DNA of 64,000 nt from Pseudomonas syringae KCTC 12500 (lineage in GTDB: Bacteria > Pseudomonadota > Gammaproteobacteria > Pseudomonadales > Pseudomonadaceae), in NCBI RefSeq assembly GCF_000507185.2, contig NZ_AYTM02000002.1, positions 5,615,501 through 5,679,500 of the forward strand, in the 5' to 3' direction. Position 1 is the first letter of the stretch. Each line of letters starts with the position of its first letter. This document shows, one piece after another, positions 55,765 through 64,000 of this stretch. The position numbers were made by a program, and so were the translations under genes. The notes beneath the pieces were generated by a model that was given only the letters and a program-made list of their open reading frames with translations, searched no databases and was not told the DNA's origin.

Positions 55765-57755
55765 GCACTAAAGCTGTCGTTTTCGCTTATCACGATATTG
55801 GCTGTGTCGGCCTGCAAGCGTTGCTGGATGCAGGCTATGAGATTGCGGCGGTGTTCACCCATGCCGACGACCCCAAAGAAAAAACCTTTTTCGGCTCTGT
55901 GGCGCAGATGTGCGCCCGGCACGGCATTGCAGTGCATGCCCCCGAGGACCCGAATCACCCGCTATGGGTAGAGCGCATCGGCAAACTGGCGCCGGACTTC
56001 ATTTTCTCCTTCTACTATCGCCAGCTGCTCGGCGATTCGCTGCTGGCCTGCGCGAAAAAAGCTGCGCTGAACCTGCATGGCTCGCTGCTCCCGCGTTATC
56101 GCGGACGCGCGCCGGCCAACTGGGTGCTGGTCAACGGCGAAAGTGAAACCGGCGTTACCCTGCATCAGATGGTCAAACGCGCCGATGCCGGGCCGATAGT
56201 CGCTCAGCAGCGGGTATCGATCAGTGCCACCGATACTGCCTTGACGCTGCATGGCAAATTGCGTGACGCCGCCGCTGACCTGCTCTGCGAGACACTGCCC
56301 TTGCTCGCCGCACAAGGGCAACTGCCAGCTACGCCCCAGGATGAATCCCGTGCGACGTATTTCGGTCGGCGCACCCCGGCCGACGGTTTGATCGACTGGT
56401 CGCTGCCGGCTACCCAGCTCTACAACCTGATCCGTGCGGTAACACAGCCCTACCCTGGCGCGTTTTGCACGGTCGGCGACAACAAGCTGATCATCTGGGC
56501 TGCCAGCGTGGACACGAGCAGCAATGGCGAGGCGCCCGGCACGGTCATCAGTCACGAGCCATTGCGTATCGCCTGTGGCGAGGGTTCGCTGGTCATCACC
56601 GCAGGGCAACGCGGTGACAACGGCTTGTACCTCAGTGGTGCGCAACTGGCGCGCGAATTCGGGTTGGTAGCAGGCTCACAACTGCTCGACAAGGCAAAGC
56701 GCCGGTCGGTTCGTCGTACCCGAGTGTTGATCCTCGGCGTCAACGGTTTCATCGGCAACCACCTGTCCGAGCGTCTGCTGCAGGATGACCGTTACGAAAT
56801 CTACGGCATGGATATCGGCTCGGACGCCATCGAGCGCCTGCGTGCCAAGCCGAACTTTCATTTCATCGAAGGTGACATCAGCATCCATACCGAATGGATC
56901 GAATACCACATCAAGAAATGCGATGTCGTGCTGCCGCTGGTGGCCATCGCCACGCCGATTGAATACACGCGCAATCCACTGCGGGTTTTCGAGCTGGATT
57001 TCGAAGAGAACCTGAAGATCGTTCGCTACTGCGTGAAGTACAACAAGCGCGTGATTTTCCCGTCCACGTCCGAAGTCTATGGCATGTGCCAGGACGCAAA
57101 CTTCAACGAAGACACCTCCAACCTGATCGTTGGCCCGATCAACAAGCAGCGCTGGATCTACTCGGTGTCCAAGCAGCTGCTGGACCGGGTGATCTGGGCC
57201 TATGGCCAGAAAGGCCTGCAATTCACCCTGTTTCGCCCATTCAACTGGATGGGACCGCGTCTGGACCGCCTGGACTCGGCGCGCATTGGCAGTTCGCGGG
57301 CCATCACCCAACTGATCCTGCACCTGGTGGAAGGCACGCCCATTCGCCTGGTGGATGGCGGCGCCCAGAAGCGCTGTTTCACCGATGTCGTCGACGGCAT
57401 CGAGGCGCTGGCGCGGATCATCGAAAACCGTGATGGGCGCTGTAACGGACAAATCATCAACATCGGCAACCCCGACAACGAAGCCAGCATCCGTCAATTA
57501 GGTGAAGAGCTGCTTCGCCAGTTCGAAGCCCATCCGTTGCGCGGCCATTTCCCGCCCTTTGCGGGCTTTCGTGAAGTTGAAAGCCAGTCCTTCTACGGCA
57601 AGGGCTATCAGGATGTCAGTCACCGCACGCCGAGCATCGACAACGCCAAAAAGCTGATTGGCTGGACGCCGGGTATTGAGCTGAGCGAGACCATCGGCAA
57701 AACCCTGGATTTCTTCCTGCGCGAAGCCATGGCTGAAAAAGCGGATCAGTGCTGA
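55761..57755 (+). CDS. arnA: bifunctional UDP-glucuronate decarboxylase / Ara4N formyltransferase
   Basis: 664 aa with both domains. N-terminal formyltransferase (~1-300) with [16 protein letters not shown] (Asn/His of the active site) and KRADAGPIV (Asp). C-terminal SDR decarboxylase (~315-660) with [28 protein letters not shown] (Ser/Glu) and [11 protein letters not shown] (YxxxK). All catalytic residues I can place are present. Confidence 0.96.
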   Translation: MSTKAVVFAYHDIGCVGLQALLDAGYEIAAVFTHADDPKEKTFFGSVAQMCARHGIAVHAPEDPNHPLWVERIGKLAPDFIFSFYYRQLLGDSLLACAKKAALNLHGSLLPRYRGRAPANWVLVNGESETGVTLHQMVKRADAGPIVAQQRVSISATDTALTLHGKLRDAAADLLCETLPLLAAQGQLPATPQDESRATYFGRRTPADGLIDWSLPATQLYNLIRAVTQPYPGAFCTVGDNKLIIWAASVDTSSNGEAPGTVISHEPLRIACGEGSLVITAGQRGDNGLYLSGAQLAREFGLVAGSQLLDKAKRRSVRRTRVLILGVNGFIGNHLSERLLQDDRYEIYGMDIGSDAIERLRAKPNFHFIEGDISIHTEWIEYHIKKCDVVLPLVAIATPIEYTRNPLRVFELDFEENLKIVRYCVKYNKRVIFPSTSEVYGMCQDANFNEDTSNLIVGPINKQRWIYSVSKQLLDRVIWAYGQKGLQFTLFRPFNWMGPRLDRLDSARIGSSRAITQLILHLVEGTPIRLVDGGAQKRCFTDVVDGIEALARIIENRDGRCNGQIINIGNPDNEASIRQLGEELLRQFEAHPLRGHFPPFAGFREVESQSFYGKGYQDVSHRTPSIDNAKKLIGWTPGIELSETIGKTLDFFLREAMAEKADQC

Positions 57756-58636
57756 TGCAGGCAGGCTTGAGAATCGATGTCGACACTTACCGGGGCACGC
57801 GTGAGGGCGTGCCCAGGCTACTGGACATACTCGACGAAGCGCAGGTCAAGGCGACCTTCTTTTTCAGTGTCGGACCCGACAACATGGGGCGCCATCTATG
57901 GCGCCTGGTAAGGCCTACGTTCTTTTGGAAGATGCTTCGCTCCAGGGCGGCGAGCCTGTATGGCTGGGATATTCTGCTGGCCGGTACTGCATGGCCGGGC
58001 AAACCGATCGGCCGTGACCTTGGCCCACTGATGCGCCGCGCGCTGGATGCAGGTCACGAAATCGGCCTGCATGCCTGGGATCATCATGGCTGGCAAGCGA
58101 ATGCCGGACACTGGAGCGACAGACAGTTGACTGCCCAGATACACCGTGGGGTCGACTGCCTGAGCGACATCCTCGGCCATCCGGTAGTGTGCTCCGCAGC
58201 GGCAGGCTGGCGCGCCGACCAGCGCATTGTGCAGGCCAAAGAGGCGTTTGGCTTTCGCTACAACAGTGACTGCCGTGGCGCCAGTCTGTTTCGCCCGTTG
58301 CTGGCCGACGGTAGTCTCGGTACCGCTCAGGTTCCGGTGGATTTGCCGACCTTCGATGAAGTAATCGGCCCGCACCTGCAGCCGAATGCGTTCAACGACT
58401 ACATTCTCGGCCGCTTCGCCGCACGACGGCTCAATGTCTACACCCTTCACGCCGAAGTGGAAGGGATCATCATGGCCGACGGTTTCAGGCAACTGTTAAA
58501 GCGGGCCAATACCCAAGGCATCCACTTCGCGCCTTTGGGCCATCTGCTACCCGATGCCATCGAACGGTTGCCTTCCGGGCATATCGTTCGCGGCCACCTG
58601 CCCGGCCGCGAAGGCTGGCTGGGGGTGCAGCAGTGA
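57755..58636 (+). CDS. arnD: undecaprenyl-phospho-Ara4N deformylase
   Basis: 293 aa polysaccharide-deacetylase-like enzyme, starting at ATG 57755 (TGATG overlap with arnA; a GTG at 57749 is an alternative). RIDVDTYRG gives the metal-binding Asp and [12 protein letters not shown] the His residues; [12 protein letters not shown] is the family motif. Removes the formyl group before flipping. Confidence 0.95.
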   Translation: MQAGLRIDVDTYRGTREGVPRLLDILDEAQVKATFFFSVGPDNMGRHLWRLVRPTFFWKMLRSRAASLYGWDILLAGTAWPGKPIGRDLGPLMRRALDAGHEIGLHAWDHHGWQANAGHWSDRQLTAQIHRGVDCLSDILGHPVVCSAAAGWRADQRIVQAKEAFGFRYNSDCRGASLFRPLLADGSLGTAQVPVDLPTFDEVIGPHLQPNAFNDYILGRFAARRLNVYTLHAEVEGIIMADGFRQLLKRANTQGIHFAPLGHLLPDAIERLPSGHIVRGHLPGREGWLGVQQ

Positions 58637-60285
58637 TGCACGTCAGGCATCGTCATCTTGCGCTGCTATTACTGGCGTTCGTGCTGGCTTATCTGCTGCC
58701 GCTGGGCTTTCACGGCTTGTGGATTCCCGATGAAACCCGCTATGCCCAGATCAGCCAGGAAATGCTCCACAGCGGCAACTGGATTGCACCGCACTTCATG
58801 GGGCTGCGTTACTTTGAAAAACCGGCGGCCGGTTACTGGCTGATTGCACTGGGGCAGCAGGTCTTTGGCGAGAACCTGTTCGGCGTGCGCATTGTGTCGG
58901 CGCTGGCCAGCGGCTTGAGCGTGCTGCTGGCCTATCTACTGGCCGGCAAGATCTGGAACGACCCGCGCAAGCAGTTCGCCAGCGCCTTGTTGCTCATGAG
59001 CTTCGGCTTTGTCGCCGGCCAGGCCGGTTACGCCAATCTTGATCCGCAATTCACCCTCTGGACCAACGTGACACTGCTGGCATTCTGGTACGCCGTGCAC
59101 AGCGTCGGTCGAGCGCGTCTGGCGGCATGGGCGTTAGTCGGCGTGGCCTGCGGGATGGGGTTCATGACCAAGGGCTTTCTCGCCTGGGCACTGCCCGTCA
59201 TCATCGCCCTGCCCTATATGCTGTGCCAGCGACGCCTGGCCGAGCTGCTCAGATTTGGCCCGCTCGCGGTACTGATTGCCGTCGCCGTCTGCCTGCCGTG
59301 GGCGCTGGCGATCCACCAGCAAGAGCCCGACTACTGGCGTTACTTCTTCTGGCATGAGCATATTCGCCGCTTTGCCGGGGACAATGCGCAGCATGCTCAG
59401 CCCTGGTGGTTCTATATGCCGTTGCTGGTGGCGGCCTGTGTGCCGTGGGCACTGCTGCTGCCGGTAACACTGAAACAGGCATGGCAAGAAAAAAGCCACC
59501 CTGACATTGCCTTTTTGCTGCTGTGGCTGCTGCTGCCACTGGCGTTTCTGAGCCTGAGCAAAGGTAAATTGCCGACCTACATACTGCCGTGTCTGCTGCC
59601 GTTGGCGCTGCTGATGGCCAACACTCTGGTCGAGCGCCTCGATCGAGGCCACAGCACAGCGTTGCGCGCGAACGGAATATTCAACGCGACCGTCACTTTT
59701 CTTGGGCTCGTGGCGTTGATCTACCTGCAACTCAAGCAGCCCGTCTACGAAAACGAACCGATGCATCTGTCACTGGCGGTCATCGTGCTTCTCGGATGGA
59801 CACTCGCCAACGCCCTGCAAGGCTTGCGCCCCCTGACCTTTTGGGCCACGCCGGCGTTGGGCGGTTGGCTGCTGATCGCATTGCTGCCCGTTGCGCTGCC
59901 AAACGATGTGATCAACAACAAGACTCCCGACCCGTTCGTCGTCAGGCACCAGGCCGAACTGGCGGACTGCACGCATCTGCTGAGCAACGACCTGGGCGCT
60001 GCCTCGGCATTGGCGTGGCGCCTGAAACGGCCTGATGTTGCACTGTTCAACACCTGGGGCGAGCTGGAATACGGCCTGGGCTATCCCGATGTGCAGGGTC
60101 GAGAAGTCCGCCTGCAGGACATTGATGCCTGGATGAAGAACGCCCGCAGCCAAGGCCGGGTCGGCGTCATCATGCGCGGCAAGAGCGATGAGGAACTGAA
60201 AGAGCTCGAAAGTCTTCCCAAGGATGGTCAGCGCTATGACGAAGGCAACCTGGCCATCCTCATTTACGAGAAGTCGGCATCGTGA
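58636..60285 (+). CDS. arnT: lipid A 4-amino-4-deoxy-L-arabinose transferase
   Basis: 549 aa from ATG 58636 (TGATG with arnD; a GTG at 58633 also fits). About 12 membrane helices and a soluble periplasmic C-terminal domain. The first periplasmic loop has [17 protein letters not shown] with the catalytic Asp/Glu, followed by [13 protein letters not shown]83 integral-membrane transferase that puts Ara4N on lipid A phosphates, giving resistance to polymyxin and cationic peptides. Confidence 0.95.
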   Translation: MHVRHRHLALLLLAFVLAYLLPLGFHGLWIPDETRYAQISQEMLHSGNWIAPHFMGLRYFEKPAAGYWLIALGQQVFGENLFGVRIVSALASGLSVLLAYLLAGKIWNDPRKQFASALLLMSFGFVAGQAGYANLDPQFTLWTNVTLLAFWYAVHSVGRARLAAWALVGVACGMGFMTKGFLAWALPVIIALPYMLCQRRLAELLRFGPLAVLIAVAVCLPWALAIHQQEPDYWRYFFWHEHIRRFAGDNAQHAQPWWFYMPLLVAACVPWALLLPVTLKQAWQEKSHPDIAFLLLWLLLPLAFLSLSKGKLPTYILPCLLPLALLMANTLVERLDRGHSTALRANGIFNATVTFLGLVALIYLQLKQPVYENEPMHLSLAVIVLLGWTLANALQGLRPLTFWATPALGGWLLIALLPVALPNDVINNKTPDPFVVRHQAELADCTHLLSNDLGAASALAWRLKRPDVALFNTWGELEYGLGYPDVQGREVRLQDIDAWMKNARSQGRVGVIMRGKSDEELKELESLPKDGQRYDEGNLAILIYEKSAS

Positions 60286-60626
60286 CCTGGCTGATGCTGG
60301 CAAGCGCATGCCTGCTGACCTGCCTGGGCCAGATCGCGCAGAAGTGCGCGGTACAAGACTGGCGCGGGGCATTTCCCGGCGCGTTTGCAGCGCTGCGCTC
60401 AATGTGGCTGTGGCTGGCGCTGGCCTGCCTTGGGTCGGGCCTGCTGGTATGGCTGCTGGTGTTGCAACGCCTGGACGTCGGCATCGCCTATCCGATGCTG
60501 GGTGTTAACTTCGTGCTGATCACGCTGGCGGGGCGCTATGTGTTCGACGAGCCGGTTGACGCACAGCACTGGCTGGGTATTGCGCTGATTCTTGTCGGGG
60601 TATTTCAGTTGGGGCGTCAGGCGTGA
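60282..60626 (+). CDS. arnE: undecaprenyl-phosphate-Ara4N flippase subunit ArnE
   Basis: 114 aa, GTG start in a GTGA overlap with arnT. SMR/EmrE-like with about four membrane helices ([11 protein letters not shown] in the first loop, [16 protein letters not shown] in the last part). Forms the flippase with ArnF. Confidence 0.93.
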   Translation: MTWLMLASACLLTCLGQIAQKCAVQDWRGAFPGAFAALRSMWLWLALACLGSGLLVWLLVLQRLDVGIAYPMLGVNFVLITLAGRYVFDEPVDAQHWLGIALILVGVFQLGRQA

Positions 60627-61039
60627 CCCGCTGCCGGGCAACCCTGTGCGCCATGGCCAGTGTGGCGCTGGTCAGCGCAGCGCAATTGGGTATGCGCTGG
60701 AGCATGAGCCGCCTGCCCTCGCCCGCTCAATGGCTCGAACTGCACAATTCGACGCAGCTCGATCTCAGTGCCCTGATGGTCGTCTGCGCCTCGATCACTG
60801 CTTATGCGCTCTCCATGCTTTTCTGGTTGCTGGCCCTTCGGGTCTTGCCCCTGAGCCGTGCTTATTCGCTGCTCAGCATCAGCTACGCGCTGGTTTATAC
60901 GCTCGCCGCAGCACTGCCGTTTTTCCACGAGACATTCACGGTATCGAAAACTGTGGGTGTCACCCTGATCGTGGCAGGTGTCTTGATCATCAACCTTCGG
61001 CGCGTCCCCCGGGCCATCACCTCAGGATCTTCCCCATGA
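60623..61039 (+). CDS. arnF: undecaprenyl-phosphate-Ara4N flippase subunit ArnF
   Basis: 138 aa, GTG start in a GTGA overlap with arnE. Four predicted helices; [15 protein letters not shown] and [19 protein letters not shown] are typical of ArnF. Heterodimer partner of ArnE. Confidence 0.93.
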   Translation: MTRCRATLCAMASVALVSAAQLGMRWSMSRLPSPAQWLELHNSTQLDLSALMVVCASITAYALSMLFWLLALRVLPLSRAYSLLSISYALVYTLAAALPFFHETFTVSKTVGVTLIVAGVLIINLRRVPRAITSGSSP

Positions 61040-62430
61040 AAATCAGTGTTTTCGGTAGCGGATATGTCGGCCTGGTACAAGCGACCGTGCTTGCCGAAGT
61101 CGGCCACGATGTGGTCTGCATGGACATTGATCAGGCCAAGATCGACCAGTTGCGTCAGGGCCAGGTGCATATCTACGAGCCAGGACTGGCCAATCTGGTG
61201 CGTGAAAACCTGGACCAGCAGCGTCTGTGTTTCACCACTGACGAGCAACTGGCAGTGGAACATGCCGAGGTCCTGTTCATCGCGGTCGGCACGCCCTCTC
61301 GTGCCGATGGTTCGGCCGACCTGAGCGGCTTTTTTGCGGTGGGCGAAGCCATCGCCCGGCATCGGCGCGAACCGCTGATCATCGTCGAGAAATCCACCGT
61401 GCCGGTCGGTAGTGGCGACGCTTTGCGCAACCACGTCGATCAGGCGCTGCGTCAGGCGGGCCGGCTGCTGCAGTTCGATATCGTCTCCAACCCGGAATTT
61501 CTGAAGGAGGGCTCGGCGGTCAACGATTGCCGGCGCCCGGACCGTATCGTCATCGGCTGTGACAATGAAGCCGTGCGCAACGTCATGCGCGAACTGTATG
61601 CGCCATTCAACCGCAATCATGAGCGGATCATGTTCATGGACCTGCGTAGCGCCGAACTGACCAAGTATGCCGCCAACTGCATGCTGGCAACCAAGATCAG
61701 CTTCATCAACCAGATCGCTGAACTGGCCGAGCATCTGGGCGCGGACGTCGAGTCGGTGCGGCTGGGCATCGGTGCCGACTCACGGATCGGTTACGACTTC
61801 ATCTATCCCGGCTGCGGTTACGGCGGTTCATGCTTCGGCAAGGACATCCGCGCGTTGATTCACAGCGCCCGGGAGGCTCATTGCTCCAACGATCTGCTGT
61901 CGGTGGTCGAGGCCATCAACGAACGGCAGAAGAACAAACTCTTCGAGCGGGTCAACGCGTTCTATCAGGGCGATCTGCGCGGCAAGACCTTTGCCCTGTG
62001 GGGCCTGGCGTTCAAACCCAACACCGACGATATGCGTGATGCCCCGAGCCGCGTACTCATGGAAGCGTTATGGGAGGCTGGCGCCAGCGTGCGGGCGTTC
62101 GACCCCGAGGCCATGCAGGAAACCCAGCGCATCTATGGCCATCGCGAGGACCTGATGCTCATGGGCACGCCGGAGTCCGCGCTCAACGAGGCCGATGCAT
62201 TGATCGTCTGCACTGAATGGCAACAGTTCAAAGCCCCGGATTTCGAGTTGATCCAGCAACGCCTGAACGCGCCGATCATCTTCGATGGACGCAATCTGTA
62301 CGACACTGAACGACTGGCAAAACGCGGCTTCCACTACTTCCCCATCGGCCGTGGCGAATCGTGCGACCTGCCAATCCCACAAAAGCAGTGGACGGCCTGT
62401 AACTCGTTTGTCAGCAGTCAGGTCGTGTAA
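61036..62430 (+). CDS. ugd: UDP-glucose 6-dehydrogenase
   Basis: 464 aa from ATG 61036, ATGA overlap with arnF; the frame is open further upstream, but the Rossmann start [16 protein letters not shown] fixes it. Catalytic Cys in YGGSCFGKD (~residue 275). [15 protein letters not shown] is a substrate motif. Supplies UDP-glucuronate, the substrate of ArnA, so the operon is self-contained from UDP-glucose onward. Confidence 0.95.
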   Translation: MKISVFGSGYVGLVQATVLAEVGHDVVCMDIDQAKIDQLRQGQVHIYEPGLANLVRENLDQQRLCFTTDEQLAVEHAEVLFIAVGTPSRADGSADLSGFFAVGEAIARHRREPLIIVEKSTVPVGSGDALRNHVDQALRQAGRLLQFDIVSNPEFLKEGSAVNDCRRPDRIVIGCDNEAVRNVMRELYAPFNRNHERIMFMDLRSAELTKYAANCMLATKISFINQIAELAEHLGADVESVRLGIGADSRIGYDFIYPGCGYGGSCFGKDIRALIHSAREAHCSNDLLSVVEAINERQKNKLFERVNAFYQGDLRGKTFALWGLAFKPNTDDMRDAPSRVLMEALWEAGASVRAFDPEAMQETQRIYGHREDLMLMGTPESALNEADALIVCTEWQQFKAPDFELIQQRLNAPIIFDGRNLYDTERLAKRGFHYFPIGRGESCDLPIPQKQWTACNSFVSSQVV

Positions 62431-62449
62431 CGGGCTGCTCCGGCGGCCG

Positions 62450-63931
62450 TCAGTTGCCGACAGTCACCGGAGCCTGGCTGACGGAATAGTAGATACGCTC
62501 GCCGACCTTGACGCTGTCGACCACTCGCAAGGGTGGTTCGGGAGGCTGCAGGCTTTCCATGATCGCCACATTGCCGTCGGCACGGGTCAGAAAGCTGCTA
62601 AGGTCAGCGCTGGATATGAATGTATCCAGCAAGCTCTGGCTGTAGAACACGCTGGCACCTGCCAGCCGTTCACTGGGCTGAAACAAGGCGACGTGCCGTC
62701 CCTGGACTTGCAGGGAATGGACCTTGTCAGTCAGCGGCAGGAACGACAACTGCCGGTCCGCTCGCGGTTCCAGCCATATGGCTGCGCCGAGATACCCCGC
62801 CACGATCAAAACGGCACCGGCAACCGTCATCGCCCTTGCGTTTCGTACAACCAACGCCGCATACGGAGAGCGCTGCGAGCGCGCCTTGAGTCGCTCGCCC
62901 AACACAAAGGTATATTCCGCCGCAATGACCGCAGCCGCAGGGGCCAGTGACATCAGATAAACCATGCGTTTACTCGAGGCCAGCGACAACAGCAGGAACT
63001 GCGCGATCAGCCACAGGCTGAAAAACAGCAGGTAACGGTTGGCCCGCAGCTGTTTGCGGAAATGCCACAGCCCCAGATAGACGAACACATTCCACGGCAA
63101 AAACGCTTCAGGCAGTTTGGTCAGATAGTAATGCACGGGCTCGTAATGCCCCGCCTCTTCGAACGAACCACTGAAGCGTCCGGCACTGTTGGTCCAGAGC
63201 ACGTCCTTCAACGACTGCGTACCGCCCTGCCCGTATAGAAAGCACAGCCATACCAGCAAAGGCACCAAAGCCAGGACGGTGAACATCGACGGGCGTAGCC
63301 AGTGGGCGAGAACAATGCGTTTGCTCTGCACCGACTCGCACACCAGCCAGGCGAAAATGACCACACCCGGCATCGCGAGGCCCAGCACGCCCTTGCTCAG
63401 GGTTGCCAGCGCGATCCCCACTACGAAGAGCAGCCAGGCGCCTGCGGGAAATCCGTCGCTGCGCAAACGCTGACTGGCGTGAAAGAACCCCAGCAACGCC
63501 ATGCTCACACCCAGCGCCAGCAACGCGTCCTCGCCCACCTGTCGCGAATTGCTCCAGAAACTGGCCTGGGTCGCCAGCATGAATGCAGCCACCCACGCTA
63601 CGGAGGCAGGCCGCCCGAAGCGACGCAGCATGCTGTAAAGCAGCAACACGCTGAACAGCCCCGCACAGGCGGACGCAAGCCTGACCGCCCAGGGAGTCGC
63701 ACCGAACGCCCCGATAGACGCAGCGTCGAGCCAGACACTCATCGGCGGCTTTTCCAGGAACGGTTGATCGTTCAATTTCGGGGTAACCCAGTTGCCGCTC
63801 AGGTGCATTTCCATGGCGATGCCGGCCACGCGGGGTTCTGTCGAGTTTTGTAATTGGTGATTGCCCAACGCGAGGAAAAACAGCATTGCACCCAGCAACA
63901 ACAGCAACGGTGAAAGCACACGAGAAGTCAT
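62450..63931 (-). CDS. ArnT-like membrane glycosyltransferase (GT39/83 family)
   Basis: 493 aa from the ATG at 63931; a TTG at 63961 would add ten residues. N-terminal helix LSPLLLLLGAMLFFLAL, then NSTEPRVAGIAMEMHLSGNWVTP and PFLEKPPMSVWLDAA, the first-loop pattern of ArnT/PMT-type enzymes with an acidic residue in the ETR position (TEPR). About ten helices and a small C-terminal periplasmic domain. It is convergent with the arn operon and may modify lipid A or another polymer; it cannot be called ArnT because the real one is upstream. Confidence 0.85.
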   Translation of the reverse strand: MTSRVLSPLLLLLGAMLFFLALGNHQLQNSTEPRVAGIAMEMHLSGNWVTPKLNDQPFLEKPPMSVWLDAASIGAFGATPWAVRLASACAGLFSVLLLYSMLRRFGRPASVAWVAAFMLATQASFWSNSRQVGEDALLALGVSMALLGFFHASQRLRSDGFPAGAWLLFVVGIALATLSKGVLGLAMPGVVIFAWLVCESVQSKRIVLAHWLRPSMFTVLALVPLLVWLCFLYGQGGTQSLKDVLWTNSAGRFSGSFEEAGHYEPVHYYLTKLPEAFLPWNVFVYLGLWHFRKQLRANRYLLFFSLWLIAQFLLLSLASSKRMVYLMSLAPAAAVIAAEYTFVLGERLKARSQRSPYAALVVRNARAMTVAGAVLIVAGYLGAAIWLEPRADRQLSFLPLTDKVHSLQVQGRHVALFQPSERLAGASVFYSQSLLDTFISSADLSSFLTRADGNVAIMESLQPPEPPLRVVDSVKVGERIYYSVSQAPVTVGN

Positions 63932-64000
63932 CAAGGTAGGTACCGGGTTGACGGGGGGCAAGCAAACAAGCGAATCGGTCTGGCGAAGTATAAGTCGCCA

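Noticed and set aside
62450..63931. Second arnT
   Set aside because: The first-loop motif and size are related but the operon already has a complete arnT; kept as a related glycosyltransferase of unknown acceptor.

Overview
The window reads as a high-GC gammaproteobacterial chromosome, most likely a fluorescent plant-associated Pseudomonas of the P. syringae type. The main grounds are the complete arn operon with its own ugd, the srfABC-type operon, and a dif-like site that differs from the E. coli dif I remember at one base of the XerC arm. Species assignment is inference. I see no rRNA, tRNA or CRISPR array.

Layout. (1) 1-7.7 kb, minus strand: a tightly coupled srfA-srfB-srfC operon, with a fourth partial gene running off the left edge. 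It encodes a membrane protein, an actin/Hsp70-like ATPase and a P-loop GTPase. (2) 8.3-21.1 kb: ordinary accessory metabolism. This part holds a chemoreceptor, a DUF2252 protein, TspO, a GntR-controlled cluster (APH-type kinase, class III aminotransferase, HAD, FAD oxidoreductase; possibly hydroxylysine or phospho-amine breakdown), an alpha/beta hydrolase, a TetR/GST pair sharing a palindromic operator, and DUF3429. (3) 21.2-28.3 kb, minus strand: a defence-type island. A broken AAA/OLD-like ATPase remnant is followed by a three-gene pPIWI-RE module: a PD-(D/E)XK-like nuclease with a zinc ribbon, a DinG-like helicase with four cysteines, and a prokaryotic PIWI-RE protein, all translationally coupled. 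(4) 28.756-36.806 kb: the chromosomal dif site (replication terminus) and, directly abutting it, an 8.0-kb filamentous-phage (inovirus) prophage. The prophage has no integrase and ends in a pair of inverted dif-like sites, the CTX-type XerCD integration signal. A 1.3-kb tandem duplication inside it has left one intact copy each of the replication initiator and the regulator, in different repeat units. KOPS-like GGGNAGGG octamers switch strand at this point, as expected around dif.

(5) 36.9-42.3 kb: a pseudogene remnant, a PhzF-family gene, and a LysR regulator divergent from a CitMHS transporter/AtuA-like operon. (6) 42.6-50.5 kb: a GntR-led operon with a complete peptide ABC importer and a gamma-glutamyltransferase, which suggests uptake and cleavage of glutathione or other gamma-glutamyl peptides. 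(7) 50.6-52.7 kb: a Met/His-rich PepSY membrane protein and a Met/His-rich DUF2946 protein, suggesting metal (copper?) handling. The 3' end of the DUF2946 gene is formed by a 155-bp MITE-like element. (8) 53.6-62.4 kb: arnBCADTEF-ugd, the lipid A aminoarabinose pathway, with every junction overlapping. A convergent ArnT-like glycosyltransferase closes the window.

The most notable content is the pPIWI-RE module next to dif, the XerCD-type prophage junctions, and the reciprocally decayed duplication in the phage. All functional statements come from motif reading by eye; no database search was run.
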